A stretch of 64,000 nucleotides of DNA from Candidatus Firestoneibacteriota bacterium (lineage in GTDB: Bacteria; Oederibacteriota; Muellerivitia; Muellerivitales; Muellerivitaceae): positions 62,001-126,000 of the forward strand of contig JABDGD010000001.1 in the NCBI GenBank assembly GCA_013286205.1. The letters are read 5' to 3'. The notes beneath the pieces are model-generated. The model saw only the letters and a list, made by a program, of their open reading frames with translations. It was not told the origin of the DNA and did no database searches. Positions within the stretch are counted from its first letter, which is position 1. Each line of letters starts with the position of its first letter. Position numbers and translations under genes: made by a program. Shown piece by piece: positions 42,034 through 50,937 of the stretch.

Positions 42034-42040
42034 GAAGCCT

Positions 42041-43504
42041 TTGGAGACACGATTGGCCGATGTGAATCAACCATCTCATCAACCTGAAATTTGGTTTAAA
42101 AACGTTTGCCGATTTATTGCGGCCGCTGTTTTCTTTTTGTGTGTGTCGGCAGCAGGCGCCGTCACTTCGAATGACTATTACAAAGCCGGTTTAACTCTTT
42201 ATAACGCCAAAGATTACGACAAAGCCATTCTCTATTTTGGCGCTGCCATTAAGCTGGATATGCAAAACGTAGCCGCTTATCAAGGGCGCGGCAATTGCTA
42301 CTATGCCAAAGGCAATTACTCCAGCGCGCTGGAAGATTACAAGCAGGTTCAAAAACTTCAGCCTTCCCCTCAAATTAACCAATTCGTGGATAAAGTTCAG
42401 GCCAAGGCGGATCTGAGCGCTTCTCCGGCGCCCGCGGCCAACACGTTTTCTGACGAATATAATCGGTTCATGGCCCAAGGCAAAAACGACTTCCGGCTTA
42501 AACAATATTCTTCCGCCGCTCAAGATTTTGAAAAGGCTTTGCGGTTAAATCATTCTGATTTTAATCTCTATTACTATTTGGGGCTTACCTACAAACTTGT
42601 CGGCGATTTAAAAGACGCGGTGGTAGCTTTAGGGATCGCCAATCAAAAAAGACCCACTCCGCAAATCGCTTCCTATGTGAAGGCGCTGCGGGCCAAGCTT
42701 TCGCAAGACGACCGCGATTGGGCCGATCAACAGTTGTCTGCTTCAGCTGGCGGTAAAGACGTTAATCTTCATACTAAGCCAGCGGATGCCACCGATTACG
42801 GTTTGCGTTTAGAACCGGGAATCATTTTTCCTAACTTGGTCGATTTCAATACCGAAGCCAATAACGGTGTGAGTTTCGCCATCAGTCAGGGTAACGCTAC
42901 CTACGATGCCGCGATTCCGAATTTGTCGGCCAACATTGGCTTTGAACCGGTCGTGAATCTGGAACCGGATATTGAAATGGGTCTTTTGATCGCGTCCATC
43001 CCGGTGGGTACCTTTAGCGAGCAATACACGCAGGGAAGCTTGAATGTGACCAATACTTACGCGATCACGGGATATGTTTTAGGATTGAATTTCCGCTGGC
43101 TCATCGGGGATGGACCGGTGAAGTTTTTCCTGGCGGCGGGTCCCTTAGTAACGCCGATCTCCATCAATTACACCAATACGGTTAATTCGGTTCCGACGAC
43201 CGGCAATTTCACCAGTTGGGCTATGGGTGGACAGGGTCAGATGGGTATCGACTTTCACCTGAGCAGCAACATTTCTTTCGGGCCTTTTGTGAGCTTCCAG
43301 GCGATTACGGCCAATTCTTTTACGGGAACTTTGGTGGATAATTCGAATAACATTAATACGACCGCCACGCTCTATACGGTTCCTAATCAATGGCCTGCCA
43401 TTCAGCCCATCCCGGCCTCGACGGCGGCACCCACGGGTGCCACGGCTACCAGCGTGGATTTAAGCGGGATTGTGCCGGGAATCCATCTTTCGTTGTTCTT
43501 CTAA
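42041..43504 (+). CDS. TPR protein with C-terminal outer-membrane beta-barrel-like domain
   Basis: TTG start. Repeated TPR motifs (AGLTLYNAKDYDKAILYFGAAIKLD...). C-terminus of alternating beta strands ending GIVPGIHLSLFF. Confidence 0.7.
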   Translation: METRLADVNQPSHQPEIWFKNVCRFIAAAVFFLCVSAAGAVTSNDYYKAGLTLYNAKDYDKAILYFGAAIKLDMQNVAAYQGRGNCYYAKGNYSSALEDYKQVQKLQPSPQINQFVDKVQAKADLSASPAPAANTFSDEYNRFMAQGKNDFRLKQYSSAAQDFEKALRLNHSDFNLYYYLGLTYKLVGDLKDAVVALGIANQKRPTPQIASYVKALRAKLSQDDRDWADQQLSASAGGKDVNLHTKPADATDYGLRLEPGIIFPNLVDFNTEANNGVSFAISQGNATYDAAIPNLSANIGFEPVVNLEPDIEMGLLIASIPVGTFSEQYTQGSLNVTNTYAITGYVLGLNFRWLIGDGPVKFFLAAGPLVTPISINYTNTVNSVPTTGNFTSWAMGGQGQMGIDFHLSSNISFGPFVSFQAITANSFTGTLVDNSNNINTTATLYTVPNQWPAIQPIPASTAAPTGATATSVDLSGIVPGIHLSLFF

Positions 43505-43511
43505 AAAATTA

Positions 43512-43904
43512 TCACAGGCTGGCTTTAACCGGTTTGGTTAAAATCACGTAATTGACTCCGTCTTTTCCCACAATCTTTCCAGTAATAGTGACAACCTCGC
43601 CGCCGTGGGTAATGAATTTGCCGCGGGCCGAATGAAAGTCTTTGTCGACTGGTACGCATAGCTTGCCGTCAATTAAAAGCGCCAATTCGCCGCCTTCGCT
43701 GATGCATTTAGCCGCGCATCCCTGATGATCCTCACCGTGTTCGCCCTTTTTAACGTAACAGGCCACATCAATGACTTCGGCTTTCATTGTTTTGCCCACC
43801 AAGGGGTCGGATGATTTGAGTTCTTGTTTATGCATGGAATCGGCGAAGGAAGTCTGGCAGAGGCTGAGGAATAAGGCTGCGGCTAAAAGTTGTGTTTTTT
43901 TCAT
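43512..43904 (-). CDS. small secreted hypothetical protein
   Basis: Signal peptide, VIDVACYVKKGEHGEDHQGCAAKCISEGGELALLIDGKL. Confidence 0.7.
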   Translation of the reverse strand: MKKTQLLAAALFLSLCQTSFADSMHKQELKSSDPLVGKTMKAEVIDVACYVKKGEHGEDHQGCAAKCISEGGELALLIDGKLCVPVDKDFHSARGKFITHGGEVVTITGKIVGKDGVNYVILTKPVKASL

Positions 43905-44102
43905 GTAAATCTCCTAGTGAATTGGTGAGACGTAAAGTTTACCCGCGCGGGTTGTTCTTTTAAATACCTACTCTGATATTTACGACGTCCGCGTTGTAAA
44001 GTTACCTTTTACTAAATTGAGTAACCAAAAATCGTCCGTTTCAGTATTCATAACCGGGTATAATGTGACCCTCTGGAGCATTTAAACCGTAAGGACTGAC
44101 TT

Positions 44103-44834
44103 GTGCGGACCAAAACAACCATTCTGATGGGTATTACAGCTGCCCTAGCAGTCCTATTGAGTTTAACTCTGCCGGCACAGGCGGCGTCTTCGAAAAAGGG
44201 TGATCTGGAAGGCACTTTAATCGTAACGGCCCCATCGCGCTCCGGCGCCACACCCACGCCTTCCCATCAAACCAGCTCTACCGATGAATACGGCAATACA
44301 ATCAGCAACGCTTCGCCGGTAACAGGCGTCAGTCATGCCGCTCCCGAAGAAGTGGTTATCTATCTCAAAAAAGTTCCGGGGCATTACAAAGCGCCTAAAA
44401 AGCATGTTGATTTGGATCAAAAATATCTGCGGTTCAATCACCGGGTTTTAGCGGTTCTCAAAGGAACGACCGTTGATTTCACCAATCATGACCCGGTTTA
44501 TCACAACATCTTTACCAACTCTCAATTAAACAAGTTTGATTTGGGGCGCAAGGCGGCGGGACAAATCGCCTCAGCCAAATTGAATCATGTAGAAGTTCCG
44601 GTGAAGGTTTATTGCGAGATTCACTCATCCATGAAAACCAACATTCTGGTTTTGCAAAATCCTTACTTTACCACGGTGAAGCCGGGTGAGAAGTTTTCTA
44701 TCGCGGGTATTCCGTCGGGCACCTATACCTTGGTTGCCTGGCATGATTACTGGGAACCTGTAGAACAAACGGTCAAAATTAAAAAGGGAAGCACCACTCA
44801 GATCAAAATTACCATGGATAAGGTGAGAGAGTGA
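44103..44834 (+). CDS. cupredoxin-like / carboxypeptidase-regulatory-like secreted protein
   Basis: DFTNHDPVYHNIFT...VYCEIHSSMKTNILVLQNPYFTTV...GIPSGTYTLVAWHDYWEP; His/Cys/Met spacing like type-1 copper. Confidence 0.75.
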   Translation: MRTKTTILMGITAALAVLLSLTLPAQAASSKKGDLEGTLIVTAPSRSGATPTPSHQTSSTDEYGNTISNASPVTGVSHAAPEEVVIYLKKVPGHYKAPKKHVDLDQKYLRFNHRVLAVLKGTTVDFTNHDPVYHNIFTNSQLNKFDLGRKAAGQIASAKLNHVEVPVKVYCEIHSSMKTNILVLQNPYFTTVKPGEKFSIAGIPSGTYTLVAWHDYWEPVEQTVKIKKGSTTQIKITMDKVRE

Positions 44835-46663
44835 ACAATAACTTTCGTCCCCGTATTCGCTTAAGAGACAAACTGCTTATTTCGGTGACGGTTTTGGTGA
44901 TTGTGCTGGTATCGGCTGTCCTTTACACCCTCAATGAAAGACTTCAAAGTCTGGCTGGCGACGCGCTCAATACGGATTTGGCGAATACACTCAGCATTTT
45001 TAACCGGTTAGTGGATGAAAGACGTTCTAGTCTTTCGGCTAAAGCGGTATTGATCGCCGATGATTCGCATTTAAAAGCGGCCATTGATGTGGCCAAGCCC
45101 AATGTGGCGACCACGACCGATGTTTGCATGCTCTTAAATGACACGGCTCAAGAACGTTTGTTTTTGGTGACAGACAAACACGGCAAAGTCCTTTTCGATT
45201 CTTTTCATATTCCTGAAGTCAATTTGGCCTTGAGGGAAGGCCGTGATCCGGATCCGGCAAAGATGGGTAAACCGGAAGTTGTTTTGGCTGACGGCTGGCC
45301 AAACGTGAACATGGCCTTGCAAGGCAAGGCTTCTTCTGGCGGGTTTATTTATCCGCTTCCGCTTAAAGATAAAAACGGAAAAGATTTAAAGTTGGCTTTT
45401 CAAACCGTGACAGTCCCTATTCGTTTAAAAGATGAAATTCTGGGCACGCTCATTTTGGGTTCGCCGTTAGACGATAATTTGGCCCAGCAGTTAAAGAAAA
45501 TGACCAACAGCGAAATCGCTGTCTATATCGGCCAAAAGGTTTTCGCTTCCACCTGGTCGGATGACAAAATTCCTGCGGTGGAACAAAGCCTGGCGCCGGT
45601 AAAGGGCCCCGCTGAAGAATCCATGAAAGCCAATGGGATGACCAAGTCCTTTCCGCTGCAGTTAGCGGGAGAAACCTATTTGTCTCTTTTCTCGCCCTTT
45701 GAAGATACTCGGGGCCAGGGCATGGGAGACTACGTTATTCTCCGTTCATTGGACCAAGCCTTAGCGCCTCAAAAGTCTTTGCAGCAATCCATCATTGTGA
45801 TCGGCGCTTTGGGTGTGGCTTTCGCTTTTGTGATGATGCTTTTTATTGCCCGCCGCATTACAGAGCCTCTCAACAGCCTGCTTCGCGGTGTTCAAGAATT
45901 GGGTAAGGGTAATCTTAACTTTCAGGTCCCCGTTAAAACGCATGATGAACTGGGTGTGCTGGCGGGTTCGTTCAATCAAATGATTCAAGGTTTGCAGGAA
46001 AAAGAAAGAGTTACCAATATTCTGGGCAAATATATTTCGCCTGAAGTCGCTAAGAAGGTTTTGGCGGATAAAGATGGGTTGGCTTTGAAGGGCGAGCGTC
46101 GCGAGTGCGTGGTGATGTTTACGGATATCCGCGGCTTTACCGCCATGAGCGAAAATGAGCCGCCGGAAAAAATTGTCGCTGATTTGAATGAATACTTCAC
46201 CCTTATGGTGGATGTGGTTATTAAGTATGAAGGCACCCTGGATAAGTTTATTGGAGACGCCATCATGGCGGTTTGGGGCGCGCCAGTTCCTTTTGAGGAT
46301 AAAGAATTACGCGCGATTAAAGCGGCACTCGAAATGCAGTATGTTTTGGGTGAATTTAATAAACAACGCGTGGCTAAAAAACTAACGCCTCTCACCATGG
46401 GTATCGGTGTTAATACGGGTGTGGTGGTATCGGGTAATCTGGGTTCGGACAAACGAACGGACTACACAGTGATTGGCGAAGAGGTGAATTTGGCCTCCCG
46501 TCTTTGCTCCAAAGCGGCCCCCGGTCAGGTGCTTATCTCCGAATTTACTTACCGCAAGCTCAAGGGCTTGGTGGAAGTAAAGGCTTTAGAGTCGATTTCG
46601 CTCAAGGGCTTCAGCGAGCCGGTTAAGGTTTACGAAGTTACTCATTTAACCAAAGCGACGTAA
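44831..46663 (+). CDS. class III adenylate/guanylate cyclase with extracytoplasmic sensor and HAMP
   Basis: VVMFTDIRGFTAMSENEPPEKIVADLNEYFTLMVDVVIKYEGTLDKFIGDAIMAVWG; HAMP ITEPLNSLLRGVQELGKGNLNFQVPVKTHDELGVLAGSFNQM. Confidence 0.95.
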   Translation: MNNNFRPRIRLRDKLLISVTVLVIVLVSAVLYTLNERLQSLAGDALNTDLANTLSIFNRLVDERRSSLSAKAVLIADDSHLKAAIDVAKPNVATTTDVCMLLNDTAQERLFLVTDKHGKVLFDSFHIPEVNLALREGRDPDPAKMGKPEVVLADGWPNVNMALQGKASSGGFIYPLPLKDKNGKDLKLAFQTVTVPIRLKDEILGTLILGSPLDDNLAQQLKKMTNSEIAVYIGQKVFASTWSDDKIPAVEQSLAPVKGPAEESMKANGMTKSFPLQLAGETYLSLFSPFEDTRGQGMGDYVILRSLDQALAPQKSLQQSIIVIGALGVAFAFVMMLFIARRITEPLNSLLRGVQELGKGNLNFQVPVKTHDELGVLAGSFNQMIQGLQEKERVTNILGKYISPEVAKKVLADKDGLALKGERRECVVMFTDIRGFTAMSENEPPEKIVADLNEYFTLMVDVVIKYEGTLDKFIGDAIMAVWGAPVPFEDKELRAIKAALEMQYVLGEFNKQRVAKKLTPLTMGIGVNTGVVVSGNLGSDKRTDYTVIGEEVNLASRLCSKAAPGQVLISEFTYRKLKGLVEVKALESISLKGFSEPVKVYEVTHLTKAT

Positions 46664-46747
46664 GTTGACGGCCTCTTTCCTCCTCTTGTTCCGTCTAAAA
46701 TTAGTATAAAATCCACTTCCTGGACATCAATCCATCTTGGAGAAACT

Positions 46748-48268
46748 ATGATTTTCACTTTTAAAAGAACCTGTCTTTTGGCGTTGGCTATCACTCTGGC
46801 CGGGGTTGTTCATCTTCGGGCAGAGGAGTCCGACAAAGCTAACGCGGACTTTAACCTGCCGGTTGTGGAAAAGGTTTTGAAGAATGGTCTGACCGTTTTA
46901 ATTGTAGAGCGGCCCGGTGTGCCGGTCGTTTCTTTTTCCATGATGCAGCCGGTGGGAGCACAAGACGCGCCCAAGGGTAAGACGGGGCTCCCGCATATGC
47001 TCGAACATATGATGTTTAAGGGAACCGAAACTATCGGAACCAAGTCTTACGCCAAAGAAAAACCGATTTTGGAGCAGATGGACAAGGTCGCTCAAGCCAT
47101 CAATGACGAAAACGACAAGCTGGAGCCTTCGGCGGAACGTTTAAAAGATTTAAGCGACCAGATGAAAAAACTGACTGAAGCGCATCACCAAGTAGTGGTG
47201 AAGGACGAGCTTTCGGCCATTTACACGCTCAATGGCGGTCAAAGCTTGAACGCCTGGACCAGCCAGGACGCTACTAATTACACCGTCACTTTGCCCGCCA
47301 ACAAGATTAACTTATACGCGACCATCGAAAAAGACCGGTTAAGCCATCCGGTTTTTCGCGAGTTTTATTCAGAGCGTAATGTGGTTGCCCAGGAACGCCG
47401 TTGGAGAACAGAGTCGAACCCGGAGGGTAAGTTGTCTGAGGCCTTGGAGTTTACCGCTTTTTCAGCCAGCCCCTATAAAGACCCGACCATTGGCTGGATG
47501 TCCGACATCATGAAACTCATGCGGCCTGACGCTGAGAATTTTTATCATCAAACCTACAGGCCTGATCAAGGTGTTTTAGCCGTGGTAGGCGGAATTAAAG
47601 CTGCAGAGATACTGCCGATCCTCGAAAAAAACCTGGGCGAAGTTCCGAATCCTCCGGTGGCGCCGCTGAAGAAGAACTGGAGTAAAGAGCCTCCACAGGA
47701 AGGTCAGAAAACCGTTCATGTTTACTTTGACGCGGACCCCATCGTGATGATGGGCTGGCATATGCCAAACTTTCCACATCCAGAAGGACTGGCCTTGGAT
47801 GTGTTAACCAACATTTTGACTTCGGGAAATACTTCGCGCCTCATTCGGCATCTCTTGTATGAAAAGAAATTAGTGACCTCGGTTTCGACCGAAACGGGAT
47901 TCCCGGGAGACCGAAGCCCCAATCTTTTTGTACTTTCGTTTACTCCAGCCGCTAAACAGAGCGTGGACACGGTCGTCGCGGCGATTGATATGGAAATCGC
48001 GGATATCCGCAAAAACGGCGTGACCGCCGAAGAACTGGATAGAGCTAGACGTGAAATAGAGTCTTCTTATCTATGGGGCAAAACATCCACTTCGGAATTG
48101 GCTCAAGACCTGGCTTATAACCAGGCGGTTCACGGTGATTGGCGCTACGTGACCCGCTATCTGGATATGGTGAGGGCTCTGACGCCGGAAGACATTCAAA
48201 AGGCGGCCAATCAATACTTGATATCGGACAATCGCACGATTGCCTATTTGGAAAGGAAGTCCAAATGA
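46748..48268 (+). CDS. M16 family zinc peptidase (catalytic subunit)
   Basis: HxxEH in LPHMLEHMMFKGT; signal peptide. Confidence 0.93.
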   Translation: MIFTFKRTCLLALAITLAGVVHLRAEESDKANADFNLPVVEKVLKNGLTVLIVERPGVPVVSFSMMQPVGAQDAPKGKTGLPHMLEHMMFKGTETIGTKSYAKEKPILEQMDKVAQAINDENDKLEPSAERLKDLSDQMKKLTEAHHQVVVKDELSAIYTLNGGQSLNAWTSQDATNYTVTLPANKINLYATIEKDRLSHPVFREFYSERNVVAQERRWRTESNPEGKLSEALEFTAFSASPYKDPTIGWMSDIMKLMRPDAENFYHQTYRPDQGVLAVVGGIKAAEILPILEKNLGEVPNPPVAPLKKNWSKEPPQEGQKTVHVYFDADPIVMMGWHMPNFPHPEGLALDVLTNILTSGNTSRLIRHLLYEKKLVTSVSTETGFPGDRSPNLFVLSFTPAAKQSVDTVVAAIDMEIADIRKNGVTAEELDRARREIESSYLWGKTSTSELAQDLAYNQAVHGDWRYVTRYLDMVRALTPEDIQKAANQYLISDNRTIAYLERKSK

Positions 48269-49677
48269 AAACTCTTACCCTGAAAGTTGTTATGGCTGTT
48301 TTGTTGTTTGGTCTGGGTTCGTCCGGTTTACTGGCAAAACCGCCGGTGGTAGCTGAAACCGCTCCGTTAGACATTCAAGTTCCGCAATTTGATACGAAAA
48401 CCCTATCCAACGGGATGAAGGTTATCTTTTTGAAGTCGGATGAAATGCCGTTGGTTTCGGTGAAGCTGATTGTTCCGGGGGGCTACATTTTGGACCCCGA
48501 TAACCAGGAAGGCCTGGTGGCGCTGATGAATAGCACGCTTCGTAACGGCGGCGCGGGAGCTTTAAGCCCGGAAGCTTTTGATGAGGCGTTAGAAAACAAA
48601 GCGGCTTCAATGGGCGCTTCGGCGGATGTGGAATCCTTTTCCGCGGAGTTCAAATGCCTTTCGAAAGATGTGGCGGATATTCTGCCTTTGTTCGCGGATA
48701 TGCTTCGGCGTCCGCAGTTTGACACCAAACGGTTTGAAACCAATAAAGCTGACTCGCTGGACGAGATTAATCGATTGGAAGATACGCCGGATTCTTTAAG
48801 CCGCGTTATTTTGAACCGCGCTTTATTCGGTCAAAGTCCCTACGGCCGTTGGGCTAATCCCAAGTCGGTTACGTCTATTCAACGCAATGATGTGGTTAGC
48901 TTTTATAAAGAGCACCTGGGACCAACCGGTTCGGTGCTAGAAGTGACCGGCAAAGTCGATGAAGAGAAACTCCTGGCTCAACTAGAAAGCCTGCTGGGGG
49001 ATTGGCCCGCGCAGAAGAAACTGCCCGAGTATGCTGACGCGAAACCGATGGGCCCGACCATTTATTTTTATCCTAAAAACGTAAGCCAGGTTTTTATCCG
49101 CTATGGGCTTTTGGGGTTCAAACGGCATGACCCTAACGATTTCTCCTTGTCGGTAGCCAATTATATTTTGGGTGGTTCAGGTTTTACGTCCCGCCTGATG
49201 CATCAAATCCGCTCGGACAGGGGATTGGCTTATTTTGTGGATAGCGTGATGATTCCTTATAACGTGCGGGGTATTTTTGAAGTGATCGGCGGTACCCGGC
49301 CTGACTCAGTGAAGGAGTATTTGAGTGTGATGTTCCAGGTGCTCAATGAGTACGCGAAGACGGGCCCGACTGAATCTGAATTAAAGCAGGCTCAAAAGTC
49401 TATTGTGGAAGAGTTCGCTTATAGCTTTGAGTCGCCTTTTACGGCGGCCGCGCGCAATTCCTCTTTAGTTTTTAACCATTATCCCGACGATTATTTACAA
49501 ACCTACCGGGACAACATTAAGGCAGTAACCCAGCAACAGGCAACGGACTCGATGCAAACGATACTCGCTCAGAAAGATTGGGTATTGGTGGTAGCGGGCC
49601 CTGAATCTTTAGAAAAAGAATTAGAAGCTTTTGGCACGGTTCATAAAATGAGCAGTATTTTCGAGCCGCTTAACTAA
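48265..49677 (+). CDS. M16 family peptidase, non-catalytic partner
   Basis: M16 fold sequence but no HxxEH (GLVALMNSTLRNGGAG). ATGA overlap with upstream gene indicates start at 48265 rather than 48139. Confidence 0.9.
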   Translation: MKTLTLKVVMAVLLFGLGSSGLLAKPPVVAETAPLDIQVPQFDTKTLSNGMKVIFLKSDEMPLVSVKLIVPGGYILDPDNQEGLVALMNSTLRNGGAGALSPEAFDEALENKAASMGASADVESFSAEFKCLSKDVADILPLFADMLRRPQFDTKRFETNKADSLDEINRLEDTPDSLSRVILNRALFGQSPYGRWANPKSVTSIQRNDVVSFYKEHLGPTGSVLEVTGKVDEEKLLAQLESLLGDWPAQKKLPEYADAKPMGPTIYFYPKNVSQVFIRYGLLGFKRHDPNDFSLSVANYILGGSGFTSRLMHQIRSDRGLAYFVDSVMIPYNVRGIFEVIGGTRPDSVKEYLSVMFQVLNEYAKTGPTESELKQAQKSIVEEFAYSFESPFTAAARNSSLVFNHYPDDYLQTYRDNIKAVTQQQATDSMQTILAQKDWVLVVAGPESLEKELEAFGTVHKMSSIFEPLN

Positions 49678-49756
49678 AGCTCGCTTTTACGGGTTAATTG
49701 GTAGTTGTAAAACCGAGGGGCTTTTTCTAGAATCCAGCTCCTCTTCGTTTTTAAGT

Positions 49757-49831
49757 GGCCTCATCGTCTAACGGTTAGGACGGATGGTTCTCAGCCATTA
49801 AATCGGGGTTCGATTCCCCGTGGGGCTACCA
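49757..49831 (+). tRNA. tRNA-Glu (CTC)
   Basis: Cloverleaf: GGCCTCA acceptor, GTC/GAC D-stem, GATGG-TTCTCAG-CCATT anticodon arm (CTC), CGGGG-TTCGATT-CCCCG T-arm, TGGGGCT-A-CCA encoded. Confidence 0.93.
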
Positions 49832-49882
49832 ATAATCGTACCCAGATTTGTGCGAGTCTGGGTCTTCTTTCGGGGTGAGCGC

Positions 49883-50302
49883 ATGAAGAAATCAACCACG
49901 AACCAAAGTCAACCGGCAGCAGAACTTATCTCAAAAAGAATTGTTGAACTGGGTGATTGGCGGGGGAAAACCCTTGGCCAAATGCGCAAACTTATTAAAC
50001 AGGCCGATCCGAAAGTTGTCGAAACCTGGAAGTGGATGGGCACCCCTGTTTGGGAGCACGACGGTATTATTTGTACTGGTGAGTCGTACAAGACGGTTGT
50101 GAAGTTTACCTTCGCGAAAGGCGCGTCTTTGAAAGATCCATCCCGGCTTTTTAACTCGAGCCTCGAGGGGAATACACGCCGAGCGATCGATATCCACGAA
50201 GGGGAAAAAGTTAATGAGTCCGCCTTTAAGACGCTCATTCGCCAAGCCGCGGCTCTCAATAGTTCTGGTAAGCCGAAATTGGCGAAGAAGGCAAAGTCTT
50301 AG
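49883..50302 (+). CDS. DUF1801-domain protein
   Basis: LGQMRKLIKQADPKVVETWKWMGTPVWEHDGIICTGESYKTVVKFTFAKGASLKDPSRLFNSSLEGNTRRAIDIHEG. ORF-track start 49820 overlaps the tRNA, so 49883 is preferred. Confidence 0.85.
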   Translation: MKKSTTNQSQPAAELISKRIVELGDWRGKTLGQMRKLIKQADPKVVETWKWMGTPVWEHDGIICTGESYKTVVKFTFAKGASLKDPSRLFNSSLEGNTRRAIDIHEGEKVNESAFKTLIRQAAALNSSGKPKLAKKAKS

Positions 50303-50363
50303 GGGAAACCCTGAGGCGAGTTTAATTAAATCGGCAACGCGCCGATCAATCGGGAGGAAGTCG

Positions 50364-50702
50364 ATGAATATTCTGTTATGGATACTTCAAGTGATGCTGG
50401 CCTTGTGGAATCTCATTGGCGGCGTCTACACATTGTCTCATCATGAAGAAATTAAAAGTGCCCTGGTGGCTAATTTGCCCGCGATGGTCTGGGTGGTCAT
50501 CGCTGTGCTTCAGATTCTTTTCTCGGTGGGTTTAGTGATGCCCAAAGTAAGCCCTGTGGCGGCGGTTTATCTGGCTGTTAACTCGTTGTTGGGTTGTGTG
50601 CTCTGTGCTCAATATGCCGGGTTTCCGGGGATGCTTTGGGGCGTGATACCCGCGCTCGTGGCTCTCTTTATCGCCTATGGCAGGACAAAGCTAAAACCGT
50701 AA
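50364..50702 (+). CDS. small membrane protein
   Basis: GGGAGG ribosome-binding site then ATGAATATTCTG; about 4 hydrophobic segments. Confidence 0.7.
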   Translation: MNILLWILQVMLALWNLIGGVYTLSHHEEIKSALVANLPAMVWVVIAVLQILFSVGLVMPKVSPVAAVYLAVNSLLGCVLCAQYAGFPGMLWGVIPALVALFIAYGRTKLKP

Positions 50703-50731
50703 GTTCGCGCTGAGAGAACTCTTCTGGTACT

Positions 50732-50764
50732 CAAACCCAGGCTCAAACGAACCTGGGTTTTTGA
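50732..50764 (+). terminator. intrinsic terminator (family 2-like)
   Basis: AAACCCAGG-CTCAAACGAA-CCTGGGTTTTT. Confidence 0.8.
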
Positions 50765-50812
50765 ACTTAAAAGGGCCTATTGCTGATCAATTTTTGTCTA
50801 AAACAATTCCTT

Positions 50813-50870
50813 CCATTTCTTTGATAATCCTGTCAATTCTGGTTTTGCCATCTATTTGAGATCATTGTCT
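50813..50870 (+). promoter_or_regulatory. shared upstream module, copy D (divergent downstream half)
   Basis: CCATTTCTTTGATAATCCTGTC matches copies A-C; TACAG half replaced by CTATTTGAGATCATTGTCT (copy A has CTATTTGAGGTACAGTTTT). Confidence 0.5.
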
Positions 50871-50937
50871 ACACCAAGTTGCCAAGGGATATGCACATCC
50901 CTTTGAGTAAACGGTTTCCAAAGGTAGACGACTAAAA

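Noticed and set aside
43941-43952. ACCCGCGCGGGT 12-bp palindrome upstream of the small secreted minus-strand gene
   Set aside because: Isolated short dyad with no second copy found; too weak for a regulatory claim.
48139-48264. N-terminal extension of the second M16 protein in the ORF track
   Set aside because: Lies inside the first M16 gene; the ATGA overlap and signal peptide at 48265 give a better start.
49820-49882. N-terminal extension of the DUF1801 ORF
   Set aside because: Would overlap the 3' end of tRNA-Glu; ATG at 49883 starts the conserved region.
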